Shown here: in pieces, positions 10,703 through 22,465 of the stretch | How the letters are laid out: each line of letters starts with the position of its first letter | Numbering within the stretch: the first letter of the stretch is position 1 | Assembly: GCA_026413225.1 (NCBI GenBank) | Contig: CM048553.1 | Span: 115,078,690-115,142,689, forward strand | Length of the DNA: 64,000 nucleotides | Direction: 5' to 3' | Origin: Otis tarda | Lineage: Eukaryota > Chordata > Aves > Otidiformes > Otididae | Made by a program: the position numbers and the translations under genes | The notes under the pieces: generated by a model | The model's database searches: none | Told to the model about the DNA's origin: nothing | The model's input: the letters and a program-made list of their open reading frames with translations, nothing else

Positions 10703-13700
10703 GTAAGTGTCTGATCGTGGATGTGTAGTATTTGAGGGGGGGTGGGGTAGGGAGGAGGGCGACCAGGAAAGGAAAGAGAGCGTTCAAACAGGTATTTGCT
10801 CAGGTCAGCTGAAGAAATGATGTTTAAACTAGTCCTGTATGACTGTTGCTCTTGGAAAGACAATTTTTTTGAGGGAGGGAGGATTTCAGAGGAGTAACTG
10901 TTGCTGTGTTCTTAAATTGGAGAGTAATTACCCCCAGTCATTAGTGGAGACGAATGTTTTGGAAGCTGATGCATCAGCTGATGCTGACCTTTTACTTTCT
11001 CATCAAAACTGTAACTGTACTAAATTCTAGTACAGATGACTGACAATGAAGGCTGTGCACAGCTTATGCAGTATTTAAGCTTGAAGAATCTACATAAAGC
11101 TTGTATTCATCTGTCTGCTGGTTTGTGTTTAACTGGAGGCAGAAAAAACCCCATCCCTTTCTCCAGAAATTCTGACAGTACTACTGCAACTTGGGAAGAG
11201 TAACCCAGGATAACTCTACCTCGGTTCAGGCAAATAATAATGTAAATAATAATAATAAAGCTGTCTTAACTTTTATAATCATATGGTAAAATGGAATTTA
11301 CTAACAATAAAAGTAAAATGAACATCTTTGTTCTTCTAGCAAGCATTCAATTCCAGTGACAACTTGGTCATATTTAATTGCAATGCACATAGTATTCTTA
11401 GGCTTGGCAGATCTGTACTTTTCCTTGCCATTCACTATCGGCACAGTTGAGAATCAAGGTGAAATATTTAAATGCTAAAGCTGGGACAGAGATTTTCTGG
11501 AGTTTGTCTTCTTCCTCAGTATTTGACAGCACATATAACAATACATGTAATAATGTTGATATTACTTTTAGATGGCTGATGTTAATCTGTTAAATTGTGG
11601 GATAAATATTTTTGTTACAGTGGCAGCCTTTAAATACTTTGCTAGAAAGTTTGCCGTGAGTCCAGAAGACTAGACTCTTTTCTGCAGGGCTCGATATAAA
11701 ATTTTTATATTGCTCACTTATTCTCAGTTTAATTCTCTGGAGGTTTCTTAAAAGCCCATGGAAAAAGCTGGAAGAAAAAAAAAAAAAGAGAAGAGTATGG
11801 GCCTTCGTGTATCCAGTGTAGCTCTGGCTGCATGTGCATGGGGCCAGCTCCAGTGCCCCTGTGCTGTGTTCCCAAAACAGCGCAGGTGAACCTCAGTAGC
11901 TCCGCGCAGATCCAGCCTAAGTCTGGCACAGAAAGACATAATCTGGGGCTGGTGAGCCCCGGCAGCCCTGGACTAATTCATGCAGAGGAACTGAGCCAAG
12001 AGGTAGCTGCACAGCACTTGCTAATGCTTCTACCCCTTTGGGGGTCCCCCGGGGGTACAGCACTGTGCTGTCCTCATGCATTTGCAGAGGTGCTCAGCCT
12101 GAGTTAGTGTTCGATCCCACAGTGTGGAGAGTGGCTAGATGTGATGCACAGACCTTGACGCTGTTCTGCAGGAGTTAAGGTGGGTTCACTGGCGTAGGTC
12201 AGACCCTGACCCATCACAGCAGAGCTGGTGCACATTTCTCCTGTGGCATGCTGCCAGGTGCTGGTATCATCAAGGCTTTTCTGTTTTGGGCAGTATCCAT
12301 ACTGCATAATCCTTGACAAGGTGCTCTCTCCTTGTTGTACTCTATATAAACAGTGAAATACTGTGACTTCAAAAACTGTGACCATGACAGTGACTAAATA
12401 GCGTTAGCTGACTATAGTGTTACCATCCTTTAAGACATCTTACACTCTGAATGCTTTTTTTATGAAATACCTTAAGGATGTGTAGTTGATACAGACCATA
12501 CATAATTGGTGTGTAACGCTGAGCAGCTGTGACAAGACTGAGTGCCAAATCGAAGGTGACTTCAGGAGCACTTCTCTAAGGTCCTACGAGGATTGGTGCT
12601 GGCCTTGTTTGTGGGGGAAACGCTTGCAGCTGGAGTCCAGAAAGAAATGTGATACGGCTTATTGCCAGCTGACTTTCAGCTACTGAAGTGGAATTTTAGG
12701 GAGGACTCTGTGGAGTTCTCTTATCTTTGAGCTGCAGGTTTTTGACAAAGCTGTTGCATGTGTTTTGTTTTGTCTGTTCGAGTAGATGGAAAAGTACAGT
12801 GACTTTGGCTGTAAAGCCTGCTTGATTTTTTGAATCTGTGCTGGATGCTTTTGGTAAATAAACTGCATCAGGAGCATGAGGAAAGCTGAGCAGCCTTTTA
12901 AAAGAAAAGAAGCGAACATTAAAGATAGATGTGCCACAGAAGGTCTAGATGTGCAAGCAATTTGCTCGTTCGGTGTATTAGCATATGAGACAACATGTTC
13001 CTTATGCATGAAGCCCAGAGCAACAGCACTGTGCTAGAGACTCTTACAGACTTCAAAAACTGTTGAGAGGAGGGGAGAAAAGGTTTGTGAGAATATACAG
13101 GTAGCTGCAGAGCTGATTTCCCCTGGTTCTGAGCCATAACAGATTGTAAATAGTCAAGGAGAAAAATCTGTAGAGGCCTTGAAGATTGTTCTATCCATTA
13201 ACCTTCTCAAACATAGCTGTAGTAAAAATGAGATGTTGCCAGATACCTTTACTAATATTCTCTTGTTGCAGAGAACTATCTGGTGTACCTTGTGCTGCTG
13301 CAGCTATGCAGGCATTATTAAAGTGGTATCCCCCCCTAGTGTAGATACAGCTGTATTGCTGTAGAAGTGCTCGTGTCTTCAGGGCTTGTTTCTGACTTTA
13401 CTGGGTAACTTGTAGTTCTCTGTCAGACAGGCTCTGTGGAATAAACACAGCTGTTACAATATAGCAGAGGTTTTTGCAAAATAAAATTTTTTTAGGTAGT
13501 AGAAGAGTTAAAATGGTCTCTTTCTAGAACACAAATTTCAAATTGAAAAATCTAAATGAAAGAGCAAAGTTATGGGTGCCTTTCACTGTAGATGGGATTT
13601 GCTGCCTCCAGTGAAGCTGTGTTGACTGTTGACCTTTCCTCAGCCTGTGTTTGTGATTCTTGTGGTCTTCGCTGAACAGTATTGTCCCAGTTTAAGGGTC

Positions 13701-13857
13701 CCTGAATTTTAGTAAAGCTTGTTTGGAACAAGCAATTTATTGTCTCATGAAAAATTAAATTGGAAGATGAGGAAGACTATTCAGTTGTTAAGGTATCAGT
13801 ATTGTGTAAGACTCTACTGATGTTTCATCCAGCGTTTTTTTGTTGTTTTTCTTCTAG
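10703..13857 (+). other. TAF4B intron 6
   Basis: 3.2 kb of intron. It holds an AAT-rich microsatellite-like stretch (about 11237-11260), an A run (about 11775-11788) and a GC-richer patch (about 11800-12100). The open frames over that patch, on both strands, have no recognisable protein. No transposon seen. Confidence 0.8.
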
Positions 13858-14478
13858 AAAAGCATGCTTGCCTTACGGCAGCTAATGCCCAATGCTCAGA
13901 GCTTTATCCAGCAGTGTATGCAGCAGCCAGCTCCAACCCAGGAAGCTGTTTCGACCTGTACCTCTGCAACACCAGCTCCTTCAATAGCAGTGGTAACCTC
14001 AGCTGTAGCAACTTCTCTTCCAGTTATAAAACCAGTGTCTGCCTCTGTGACAGTCACAGCCTCTCCAGTTATAAAACCAGTGTCTGCCTCTGTGACAGTC
14101 ACAGCCTCTCCAGTTATAAAACCAATCCTTGTCAGTACGTCGACGACAGCTTCTCTGCAGACTGTGAAGCCTGTTTCTGCCTCCGCGGTGGTGACAGCAT
14201 CTCTTCGGTCTGCAGCTTCAGTCCTCACCACAACAATAGCGACATCAGGGCTGACTGCTATCCAAACTGTCAAGCCAGTCTTCACCTCTGCGGTAGCAAC
14301 ATCCTCTCTCCAGTCTGCAAAGCCACTGCTGGTCTCTACAGCAGCATCTTCAGCAACAACTCCTCTCCAGCCTCTGAAACCAGTGATTGGAACCCCAATC
14401 AGTATTAAAATCTCACAACCAAACTCTATTGTTGCGCAGTCAGTGGGAGCACAGCAGGTGGTTAAAGTGAAACAGTTG
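13858..14478 (+). CDS. TAF4B: TAF4B exon F, end of TAFH plus repeat linker
   Basis: 207 codons in phase 0 (w213-419), the largest exon seen here. The first about 24 residues (KSMLALRQLMPNAQSFIQQC) finish the TAFH domain. The rest is a low-complexity linker of Ser, Thr, Val and Ala broken by Lys-Pro motifs (VIKP three times, TVKP twice, SAKP, PLKP) at intervals of mostly 15-16 residues. Two units, 14020-14064 and 14065-14109, are identical at DNA level. The exon closes with a better conserved stretch, from VIGTPISIKISQP to VVKVKQL. The donor is placed at gtaaga (14479) so that exon G supplies the following Val-Val-Gln-Gln. Long open frames also exist on the opposite strand and in another forward frame; I take these as by-products of repetitive codon use. 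Confidence 0.95.
14020..14109 (+). repeat. Perfect 45-bp in-frame tandem duplication in TAF4B exon F
   Basis: Units 14020-14064 and 14065-14109 are identical over all 45 bases and encode PVIKPVSASVTVTAS twice. A third copy begins at 14110, keeps 15 bases and then diverges. Identity at silent sites points to a recent event, and the 15-codon period leaves the frame open. Confidence 0.97.
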
Positions 14479-17400
14479 GTAAGATAAATTTCTCAGCTTC
14501 TCTGTAACGGGGCCTTCTTTACTTTGACTCTGGTAAAGAGGATACTAATTTAGATCTTACATTTTTTTTTTTTTTTAATGTATGAAGTTAGTCTGTTGTG
14601 AGCTAATCAGTTGTGTTTGCCATAGGGATATTGAGCACTTGCCGAAAAGTTGAATCTAAAGCCAAGCTGTAAGCTTGGTCTCTTACAAGACCACCATTCC
14701 ACTAGACTGGACATCCAGCTTGAGACATGAGGGAGCATGAGTTCTGACCCCTGCTATGCGTGCAGCCAGGCTAGGTTTGCGTCTGAAAGAAAAGGCGGGA
14801 AATGCTACTGTCAGGAACAGAAGTTGCCAATGAGATGCTTAGGTTAATTACTATTAGATGCACCATTAGGGCTGTGACTCAGCTAGCCACCAGGGATTCC
14901 AGTCTCTAGCTTGGTACTTCCTACCCTGAGTGCTTTGCAGGCACAGGTGGATTGATGATGTTTAATGGTATGTTAACTGAAATGTGCAAACTAGCTCAAG
15001 GAGCTTTTGCAGATCAGAGTTCTGACCTCCAAATTTGTTAAGACATGTTAATTATGAAGTCATCCGAAAGTGAGCTTTTTCTATCAGGCCTTATTAGCTA
15101 AGAAATTCCTGGAGGAATAAATGTCTTATTAAAACAATACTCTCAAAAGCAACGTGTTAACATTTTTTTTTCTTGGTGCAGGTTAACTTCTTGCTAATGT
15201 AACTGTTAAATACCAACAAACTGTAAATCACAGGTATATCTATCTGAAAGAGCAACGTTGTGAAATACATTAGGTTTGGTTTATGGCTGTTTGAGATACT
15301 GAGTAATATACTGTCTGACTAGTCTACCTGCAAATAATGCTCTCAAGTGTTTTGAGAGAGGAGTCTCTCTTTGGCAGATAACTTGATTCTTGAATAGGTT
15401 TTCCTTGTAAAGATTTGTTCCTTAAAAAGAGGGGAAAAATTAGACTTCCTATGAAGCTAGATTTACTTTTGACAAGTATAGAAGGGCATCTAGTGTGTGG
15501 ATTTCTTTTGTAGTTTGTTTATTTTGTGTACTTGATTTAACAGTGTTCAGATGCTTAAAATATTTTGCTTTAATTTTCTTCTTATCAAAGTGTGTAAGGT
15601 GGATTTAATACAAGAATACTGCATTCTAAATAATGAGCTTATGCTACCAGCTTTTCTTTTCAGACTTGCTTAGAAAGAGCAAAGCACTCAGCTATATGGA
15701 AGGGATGAGGGGGTCTTTTTATGAGTGGGTTTGTTTTAAAAACAGATATCAAGCATATGCAGTAACAGGCTTCGATAGTAGTAGCTAAAGCCAGATTGGG
15801 AAAGGAGTTGATACTCTTACTGTCTTTCAGTACTAAATTTAAAATTCCAGCCAGAAGAAAATAAGGGCTTCTCCGATTGTACAAGGGCTGGAGAGCAAGC
15901 AGTTTGTTGGCTACACAGCAAGCCATGTAATCCAGGGGAAAGGTTGACCATCTGTACAAATAGACGAGGAAGCTTAACTCTACACTAGGGAGTTGAAACA
16001 CTTCTTGAATATGATATTGGTGAACTCAAGAAATTATTTCTACCTTTCTTTGCTGTACCTTGGAAGCATTGAATTGCATACGAAACATGTTTTTATCCTC
16101 GTTTGGTTAGATCCCAGGCACAGTGATTAAAATACTTTCTTTTCAAAATACCTATTTAATTTTGGTCTTCTAGTTGAGGAGCCGAGTTGACCACTTTGCA
16201 GCTTAGCCATATCAGGAGCTTGATGTTTGTTCAGACAACCTGTTAGCACAATGAGCAAGTCTGTAGAAGTGGCTGCATCTTCTAGGACTTCCCCGGTGCA
16301 TTTCCTTGAAAGGACAGAGGGTCTGTTTTCCTCCAGCAGGAAAACAAATCTGGACCTCCCCTCCCTAAACAGAAGGGTCCTTCTGCCAGCTGAAAGGAAG
16401 CACATGCCAGCTGTGCAAATCTGTCCATACAATGCTGCCAGCAATTCCTTTCCCTTTGCAGCCCGCAGGGTTGTCTGATGCCATACACTCCCTCTGCATG
16501 CCCATTTCTAATTTAGGTCTCTTGTGCTTGGGAATGTAAAGTGAACTTTCATGTGCCAGTTCCAGTGTAATGTTGGTGCTGCTTAAGAATGCAGCATTGC
16601 AGTATTTAATATCAAAATTCTGATTGGAGTCATGTAACCTGTAACTGTCTTTTCTGTGGCATGATTATTGAAACTCTGGTTTGTACAGTGGACACCAAGG
16701 GGCCTGTTCTTCAGGGATGCTGTTGGGGTTGATCACACGGCTGTGCTGTGAGAGTTGCACGTTGGGACAGTGTTCCCTCCCAGTGACTTTCTTGCATTGG
16801 CATACACGGAAGTTTCATCTTGGAAAGAAAGCTTATCTTGCTTTGTCTCTTGTTAAAGCACAATAATTGAAAATTCATATTACCAGCCACTGGCTTGCAA
16901 TGGTGAGAAAGCTGCTGTGAGACTACAACTTCGTGTTAAGCAGAAAGAGCAAAAGTTTTATGGTGTAGTCCCCGCAATTACCAGTGAGATGTGTTCCCTG
17001 GATATTGCTAGTGGTTGAAGCAAGGAGTGAAGTACTTGCGCTGTTCCAGCCACTTGTTCTCAGTGAGTTGTTAGTGTCAAGTCCCCTCAGAGCAGAGCTT
17101 TTCTGAGTAGAGAATCTCCTCTGTTATTTTTCAAGAGTTTTTTGTCCAGGATGTGTGCTTTTGCATTCAGCTGATGAGGCTTCCTTCGTGAAGCAATACT
17201 GCTTGTAGCGTGTGATGATGCCTTACCATCTCTCCACTGATCTCCGAACTTCACTTTATGAATGCAAAGCAGGTTCAAATAAGGCTAATCAAAGTCTCTC
17301 TCAGCCAGCTGTCCCTGTGCTGTCAGCTGGATGTTACATTGCTTTTTTTTTTTTTTTTTTTTTTTTAACCACTTAAGAGTGTTGGTGCTTTTTATTCTGA

Positions 17401-19431
17401 TATCTCTGTCAACCTACTTAATGGGGCACAAAGGAACAGTCCCTTTTCTTTATAACCTCTTGCTGCTAACCTGAAGAAAAGAGACAATAGCTCTTTCTTA
17501 CAGATATTATCTATTTTTTAATACTTTTTTTTTCTGGCATTAGATCCTTGTTGAAACTTCTAGGATTGCTGCCCTGTTCTGTTGCAACTCCCAAGGACTT
17601 CCAGCTTTTCTTAGTCTAGCAACTAGAATGGCAAACACAAAAATCAGCTTTACTGCCAACACATCCGTTCTGTTTCTTGTTGAACTAGTCTCCTCAGTTA
17701 CTTGACTGACATCCCAATCTCCACCTAGGCTATTGATTTAACATTGGCTATCTGGTTTTTTTTGTTTGCTGCACCTTCATCTCGAGTGCTTTTGTTTCCT
17801 CCTGTGCTCTTTCAGTGTTTTGCCTGCTGAAGATGAAGGATCATTCTCACTGGTGGCAGGGAGGATCTCTAGGTGTGTGTCTGTAGTTTATCCAAGCTGG
17901 TTCAGTAATTATCTGAACATATGAATGATGCTATTAACATTATTTTCAGCTTGCAGCATGTGGAAGCTGGATCTCTCAAAGATCGAATTGCATTTTCATA
18001 AAAACACAGAGAAGTGAATGTTAGTGTGCGTACCAGATCATGAGGCAGTGCTGCACATGTGAGCTGTAACTCTGTCCACAGTCCTTCCCTGTACTCCCGT
18101 GATTCTTTCCTCTGCCTAAAAACTTGGTAAATCTGGATCTTAATGTTTCTTCTCAAAAACTGCCTGTTCATTGTCTGGTTTTCAAACACCACCTTCAGCT
18201 TAGTTCTTCTATATTACTGCTGCTATGCCAAACTATGATGCTATAATATTAGTAGGGGAATGGATGGGGTGTATCTTAACTATTTGATGCACAAAGTACC
18301 TCTTTTTGTGAATGTGTGATACTTACATTGATGATATTTACTGATGAATCTGAAATTAGATGACAGAAGGAGATGGCCTAACTTCTGAAGTAAAATAAAT
18401 GTCAATTCTTTATTTACCTAAACTTGTGCAGTGTTGCTGTACAAATGCTCTTTTAGACTTTCTGAAGTTAGAATAAAACATGTAGAGGAGAAAGTGGTTT
18501 CTTTACCTTGCAAATTCCTTTGCATTAGCTTTTTGCTGCTAAAAAAGTACGGTTCAGCTTGCAGATGTTGATCTTGTGCTTTGGCAAATGTGCATCTTTC
18601 TAGTACTTCTAATGAGGAACTTTTCCAAAGGATGGATGAAGAGCTGCAGCCCACGTTCTGTTAGCTGGGAGGCATAGAAATGAGACTTTTAGGGATGCTG
18701 CAATTTTATTACTTTCTTGCACTTTAATAGCTACCCCTGATGAGGAAGAATTAGTATTTATGGGCTGTGCCTGTAGGTCTGTGTTGTGATTACATCCTGC
18801 TGTCTGGTTTTGTTTATTTCGAGAGCCTCTTTAGACAAAACTATCAACCCCCTTCCTTTTCACCCTTCAGCAGTGTAGTGATGCTTTTGTGTAGAGGCTC
18901 TCTACTTGCTATAGGTGTTGCTGGTTGGTGCTTCCCGTTCCCGCTAACTGATGTGTTCAGTGTGCTTTTGCTTAATGCTTTGGAACTCAGCATCTCAATT
19001 TACAGTTGATGTTGCAGCTCTAAAAATGCTTTGTAGTGTATACTCCTAACTCTTGACAGGAAAATAGTTTCATGCAAGACTTCTGTTTGGTTTGGTGTTC
19101 TCTCTTTTTAACTAGGTGTATGTGATACCCACCCTTTTGAACTTGTTGGCAGGCAGACTCAGTATTCAATTGTTAGTCTATTAAGCAAGGAGGAAAAGCC
19201 TCTTAGTGTAATGGATTGTGTAGTACTCAGTGAAACTCATGTAATATAGTTTTTCAATAGAGAGTAGGGGTGAAGTGTCTGTTAGAGCTTACTGAATGAG
19301 CTGGAGCTTTAAACTGAAAGCTAGACATGCATTTGTGCCCGGTGGCATTCTGGCTGGCTGAAGACACTGATACTATTTACTTCTCTCTTTTTAGCTCTTC
19401 TCACTCTTAATATTGGGTATTCCACTTCCAG
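14479..19431 (+). other. TAF4B intron 7
   Basis: 5 kb of intron. It contains T runs (about 14562-14576 and 24 T at 17343-17366) but no recognisable transposon, exon or RNA gene. Open frames of 60-113 codons on both strands resemble no family I know. Confidence 0.8.
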
Positions 19432-19567
19432 GTAGTCCAGCAACCCTCAGGAACTGTTGTAAAGCAAGTATCCGCACTCACGCAACCCTCAACGCTGACC
19501 CTACAGACATCTGCTGAGAAAAGAATACCACTGAATACACTTGTTCAAACTAACCAGTTTCCTGCAG
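19432..19567 (+). CDS. TAF4B: TAF4B exon G
   Basis: 45 codons plus one base (w420-464): VVQQPSGTVVKQVSALTQPS, then a Thr/Leu-rich stretch to LVQTNQFPA. It matches the TAF4B linker after the Lys-Gln-Leu-Val-Val-Gln-Gln motif. The last base pairs with GT of exon H to form a Gly codon. The acceptor is cttccag and the donor gtatgg. Confidence 0.93.
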
Positions 19568-20155
19568 GTATGGTGGAACCTCTTTAATGGAGAAGGGAGA
19601 AGACTGCTGAGATACAGAAATGAGTGCAGGCTGTTGGTAGATTGTAAAAGTGAAAGAAGGTGGTTGTGTATCAGGAGCAACCAGCTCTGTGCCATAAGTT
19701 GGAACATCTTTACTGTCTACTTGGGCTTCTGATAAGAAACCCAGTGCCATGTCTACTCTGGTATCTGTTAAAAGCATGTCAATCAAACATTTGTACTTGC
19801 TAAAATACTATTAGTAAGCTCCTTGTAATAAACTTCCTTTAAACTGCGATTCTTCTGAGAATTGCTTTGTGAGACTGCTTTTTCCTTCAACAGGTTCAGG
19901 TTGATGCATAATGTGACTTTGTCTCAGCCAGGCACCTTTCACTGGTTGGCACAGAGGAGGGTGTTTGCTGAGAGCGTGTAGGGTTTTTGCCCACACAGAA
20001 CATGTAGAATGTAAGCGTCTAGAGTATCGGGTTTTCAGATGGACCTAATTAGTTGTTACTGAGTCTGCAGTAACCTTTGCTAGAAGTATGAACTGATTAA
20101 ACAGCTGTCTTAGCATTTTGCTTTCTACTATGGCATGTTCTTTGTTTTGTTTTAG
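19568..20155 (+). other. TAF4B intron 8
   Basis: 588 bp of intron with canonical ends and nothing else recognisable. Confidence 0.88.
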
Positions 20156-20261
20156 GTTCCATTCTGAAACAAATTACCCTGCCAGGAAATAAAACTCTGT
20201 CGCTTCAAGCATCTCCTCTTCAGAAAGCTAAAGTAAAAGAGAATGGAGCAACATCCTTCAG
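20156..20261 (+). CDS. TAF4B: TAF4B exon H
   Basis: Encodes the end of a split Gly, then SILKQITLPGNKTLSLQASP and onwards to NGATSF (w465-499). The last two bases, AG, are completed by A of exon I to give Arg. ILKQITLPGNK is a well conserved motif at the entrance to the TAF4B C-terminal domain. The acceptor is ttttag and the donor gtaaaa, a weaker donor than most in this gene. Confidence 0.94.
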
Positions 20262-20709
20262 GTAAAAATAAACAATATCAGAATTTTACTGTAGGAAGGA
20301 ACAAAAGGAACAAACAACAAGTTTAGAGGTGGGAACAGAGCCCAAATAAAAGCAACTTGCTTTAGAGACTTGTTTATGATAGGTGGTTTTCATGTTCGAA
20401 TACTAATTGGCAAGGGGGAGCCTAAAATTTTTAACCTCATAGCAGACGTTAATTATTCTTAACGTAAGAAAACTGACCTGATGAAGTTGGATTTTCCTTG
20501 TGTTATCACAAGAGTGTAATTATTTGGTGTGTATCAATATGTATCAGCTTTTCACTTGTAGAGAAGGCATGTTGATCTCCATTCTGTGAGTACTATTAAC
20601 TAATCTAAAGCAAAGTTACTTTATGTTAAAAGCTCTCTATAGGATTAAAGCAGATATAACCTGTTTTTTACAGACCACCAGATAGCATTGAAACTCCTGT
20701 TTGGACTGA

Positions 20710-20714
20710 CTGGG
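20710..20714. repeat. Target-site duplication of the LTR, left copy (CTGGG)
   Basis: CTGGG lies directly before the TG that opens the LTR and is repeated exactly at 21870-21874, directly after the closing CA. It marks the insertion point. Confidence 0.88.
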
Positions 20715-20896
20715 TGTCATAGTTCAGCCACGATCAGGACCAGACTACGCAGTCTCTCTCATGCTCCCCCCACCGTCTGAGAGAATAGGGGGAGATGATA
20801 TAAGAAAAACGACTCGAGGTTTGAGATAAGGACGGGGAGAAATCCTTAAAATTACCGTCACGGGCAAAACAGACTCGACTTGGGGAAAAGTATTCG

Positions 20897-20902
20897 TTTA
20901 TT
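20897..20902 (-). promoter_or_regulatory. LTR polyadenylation signal (AATAAA, minus strand)
   Basis: TTTATT on the + strand is AATAAA on the minus strand, 183 bp before the minus-strand end of the LTR. That is a sensible place for the retroviral R-region poly(A) signal and is the main clue to orientation. Confidence 0.6.
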
Positions 20903-21104
20903 TCTAAAAGTAGCAGGAGAATGAGACAGGGAACAGGATAACCTCCCCCCTACCCCTCCCTTTTCCTGGGCTTAACATTATTTCTACTACCTCCCCCCCC
21001 CGCCCCGAGTGGCACAGGGGGGAAGAGGGAGTGGGGGTCGCGGTCAGTTCATCACGCGTTGTTTTACGCCGCTGCGTCATCGTCAGGGGAAGAACTCCTC
21101 ACAT

Positions 21105-21380
21105 TCCTCTCCTGCTCCTTCGTGGGGTCCCTCCCACGGGCCACAGTCCTTCGTGAAACTGCTCTGGTGTGGGTCATCTCTTCCACGGGGTGCAGTCCCT
21201 CCAGAACGTCTGCCCCAGCAGGCCCTCCATGGGCCACAGCCGCCTTCAGGCCTCCACCTGCTCCAGCGTGGGGTCTTCCACAGGCTGCAGGTGAATCTCT
21301 GACCCTCTGTGGACCTCCATGGGCTGCAGGGGGACAACCTGCTCCACCATGGTCGTCACTACAGGCTGCAGGGGAATCTT
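21105..21380 (-). repeat. GC-rich degenerate minisatellite inside the LTR
   Basis: Motifs of the type ctgctcc..cgtggg and cca(c/t)gggc(c/t)(a/g)cag recur irregularly about every 40-60 bp. This pattern is typical of U3 regions in some bird ERV LTRs. Unit boundaries are not sharp. Confidence 0.6.
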
Positions 21381-21869
21381 GGCCAGGAGCCGCACTACTC
21401 CTCCTCCTCCTTCTTCACTGACCTTGGCGTCTGCAGCCGTTCCTCACAACAGGCTGGCAGACGCCTCTCAGGATCCTTTTTACATCTTATTCACTTCTTA
21501 TCTCCTCTCCACTTCTTGCAGCCGGGCCGGGCTGGGCCGAGTTGGGCCCAGTCGGCTGCCCGGTGGGAGGCCAGAGGGTGAGGCCTGCAAGGCCCACAAG
21601 GCTCGTGCCTCCTCCTCTCTGCCCCCACTCAGCTGCTTCACATCTTCTTCTCCCTTTTTTTTTTTTTTTTTTTTCTGTTTTCCCCTTCTTAAATACGTTG
21701 TCACAGAGGCATTATCACAGGACATTCTGCTACCAATTGGCTTGGCCTTGGCCAGCAGCAGGTCCGCCCTAGGCCCGGCCAAGTCCACTGAACAAAGGGG
21801 AGCGACCTCTAGCAGTTTCCTACAGAAGCTACCACCTTACGCCCCCCCTCACCCAACAAAACGAGAACA

Positions 21870-21874
21870 CTGGG
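21870..21874. repeat. Target-site duplication of the LTR, right copy (CTGGG)
   Basis: Exact match to 20710-20714, immediately after the terminal CA of the LTR. Confidence 0.88.
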
Positions 21875-22465
21875 TAACCTGTCTAAAGCTCTGTGCTGTA
21901 TTACAAAATCTTTTATTAGCTCTTCTTATGAGTGAGCTTGTTCCTGTATGTAGAGGTGAAAGTCTTTGACTACACCTGTAATTATGGCTTCTGGCATGTT
22001 CTCTAGGCCTTTAGATTGCAAGAATGCTTAAAGCTTTGTTCAGTTGGTAACTGATTAACTTTTCAAAAGCAGAAATTATTTCTGTGTCTCTGAAATGTGA
22101 TGTTGAAACAGAGGTACAGACTGCTCTAAGCATTATTGGTCTTATGACCTTAAGGCAAGCTTGGAGTTACTCTTCCAGGGATTAAAGAATACAGGACAAC
22201 AAGACAACCTTTGTCTTGTTGACCAGTTTGACTTCTCACCTCTTGTAGCTTGAAAGCCACAGCTTTGTGTGCACTGGTAGAGACAGACAGCTGTTGTTAC
22301 ATATGGATATGTACAGTCTATGCTGAATGCTGAAAACGTTGGTAGCCAGAAATTAAAATGAAAAGCTGATGTTAAAGAATCATAGAATCATAGAATGGTT
22401 AGTTGGAAGGGACCTTCAAAGGTCACCTAGTCCAACCCCCCTGCAAGAAGCAGGGACATCCCTGA

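Larger units (their letters stand above)
20715..21869 (-). mobile_element. Solo LTR of an avian endogenous retrovirus (ERVL-like)
   Basis: 1155 bp starting TG and ending CA, flanked by identical CTGGG 5-mers, with no gag/pol/env between two LTRs, so it is a solo LTR left by recombination. The minus orientation is inferred from AATAAA on the minus strand (TTTATT at 20897-20902). This is followed on that strand by a stretch I recognise from bird ERV LTRs, with ccaagtcgagtctgttttgc near the R/U5 side. It would give a long U3 and a U5 of under 200 bp. The part at about 21105-21380 is an irregular GC-rich minisatellite with repeated ctgctcc and ccatgggctgcag-like motifs. A 5-bp duplication fits ERVL or related groups; I do not assign a named family. 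Open frames inside it are not considered genes. Confidence 0.88.

Noticed and set aside
13896-14408. Long open frames on the minus strand (129 codons) and in another forward frame (164 codons) over TAF4B exon F
   Set aside because: They overlap a well supported coding exon and inherit openness from its repetitive codon use; the products are low-complexity shadows with no family similarity.
18328-18370. Clustered tgatga and ctga motifs as a C/D box snoRNA
   Set aside because: The spacing is far too short, the C box lacks the purine before TGATGA, and no terminal stem is visible.
21319-21969. 216-codon open frame in the LTR region
   Set aside because: It runs through the minisatellite, a T20 tract and past the LTR end into intron sequence; no protein family is recognisable.
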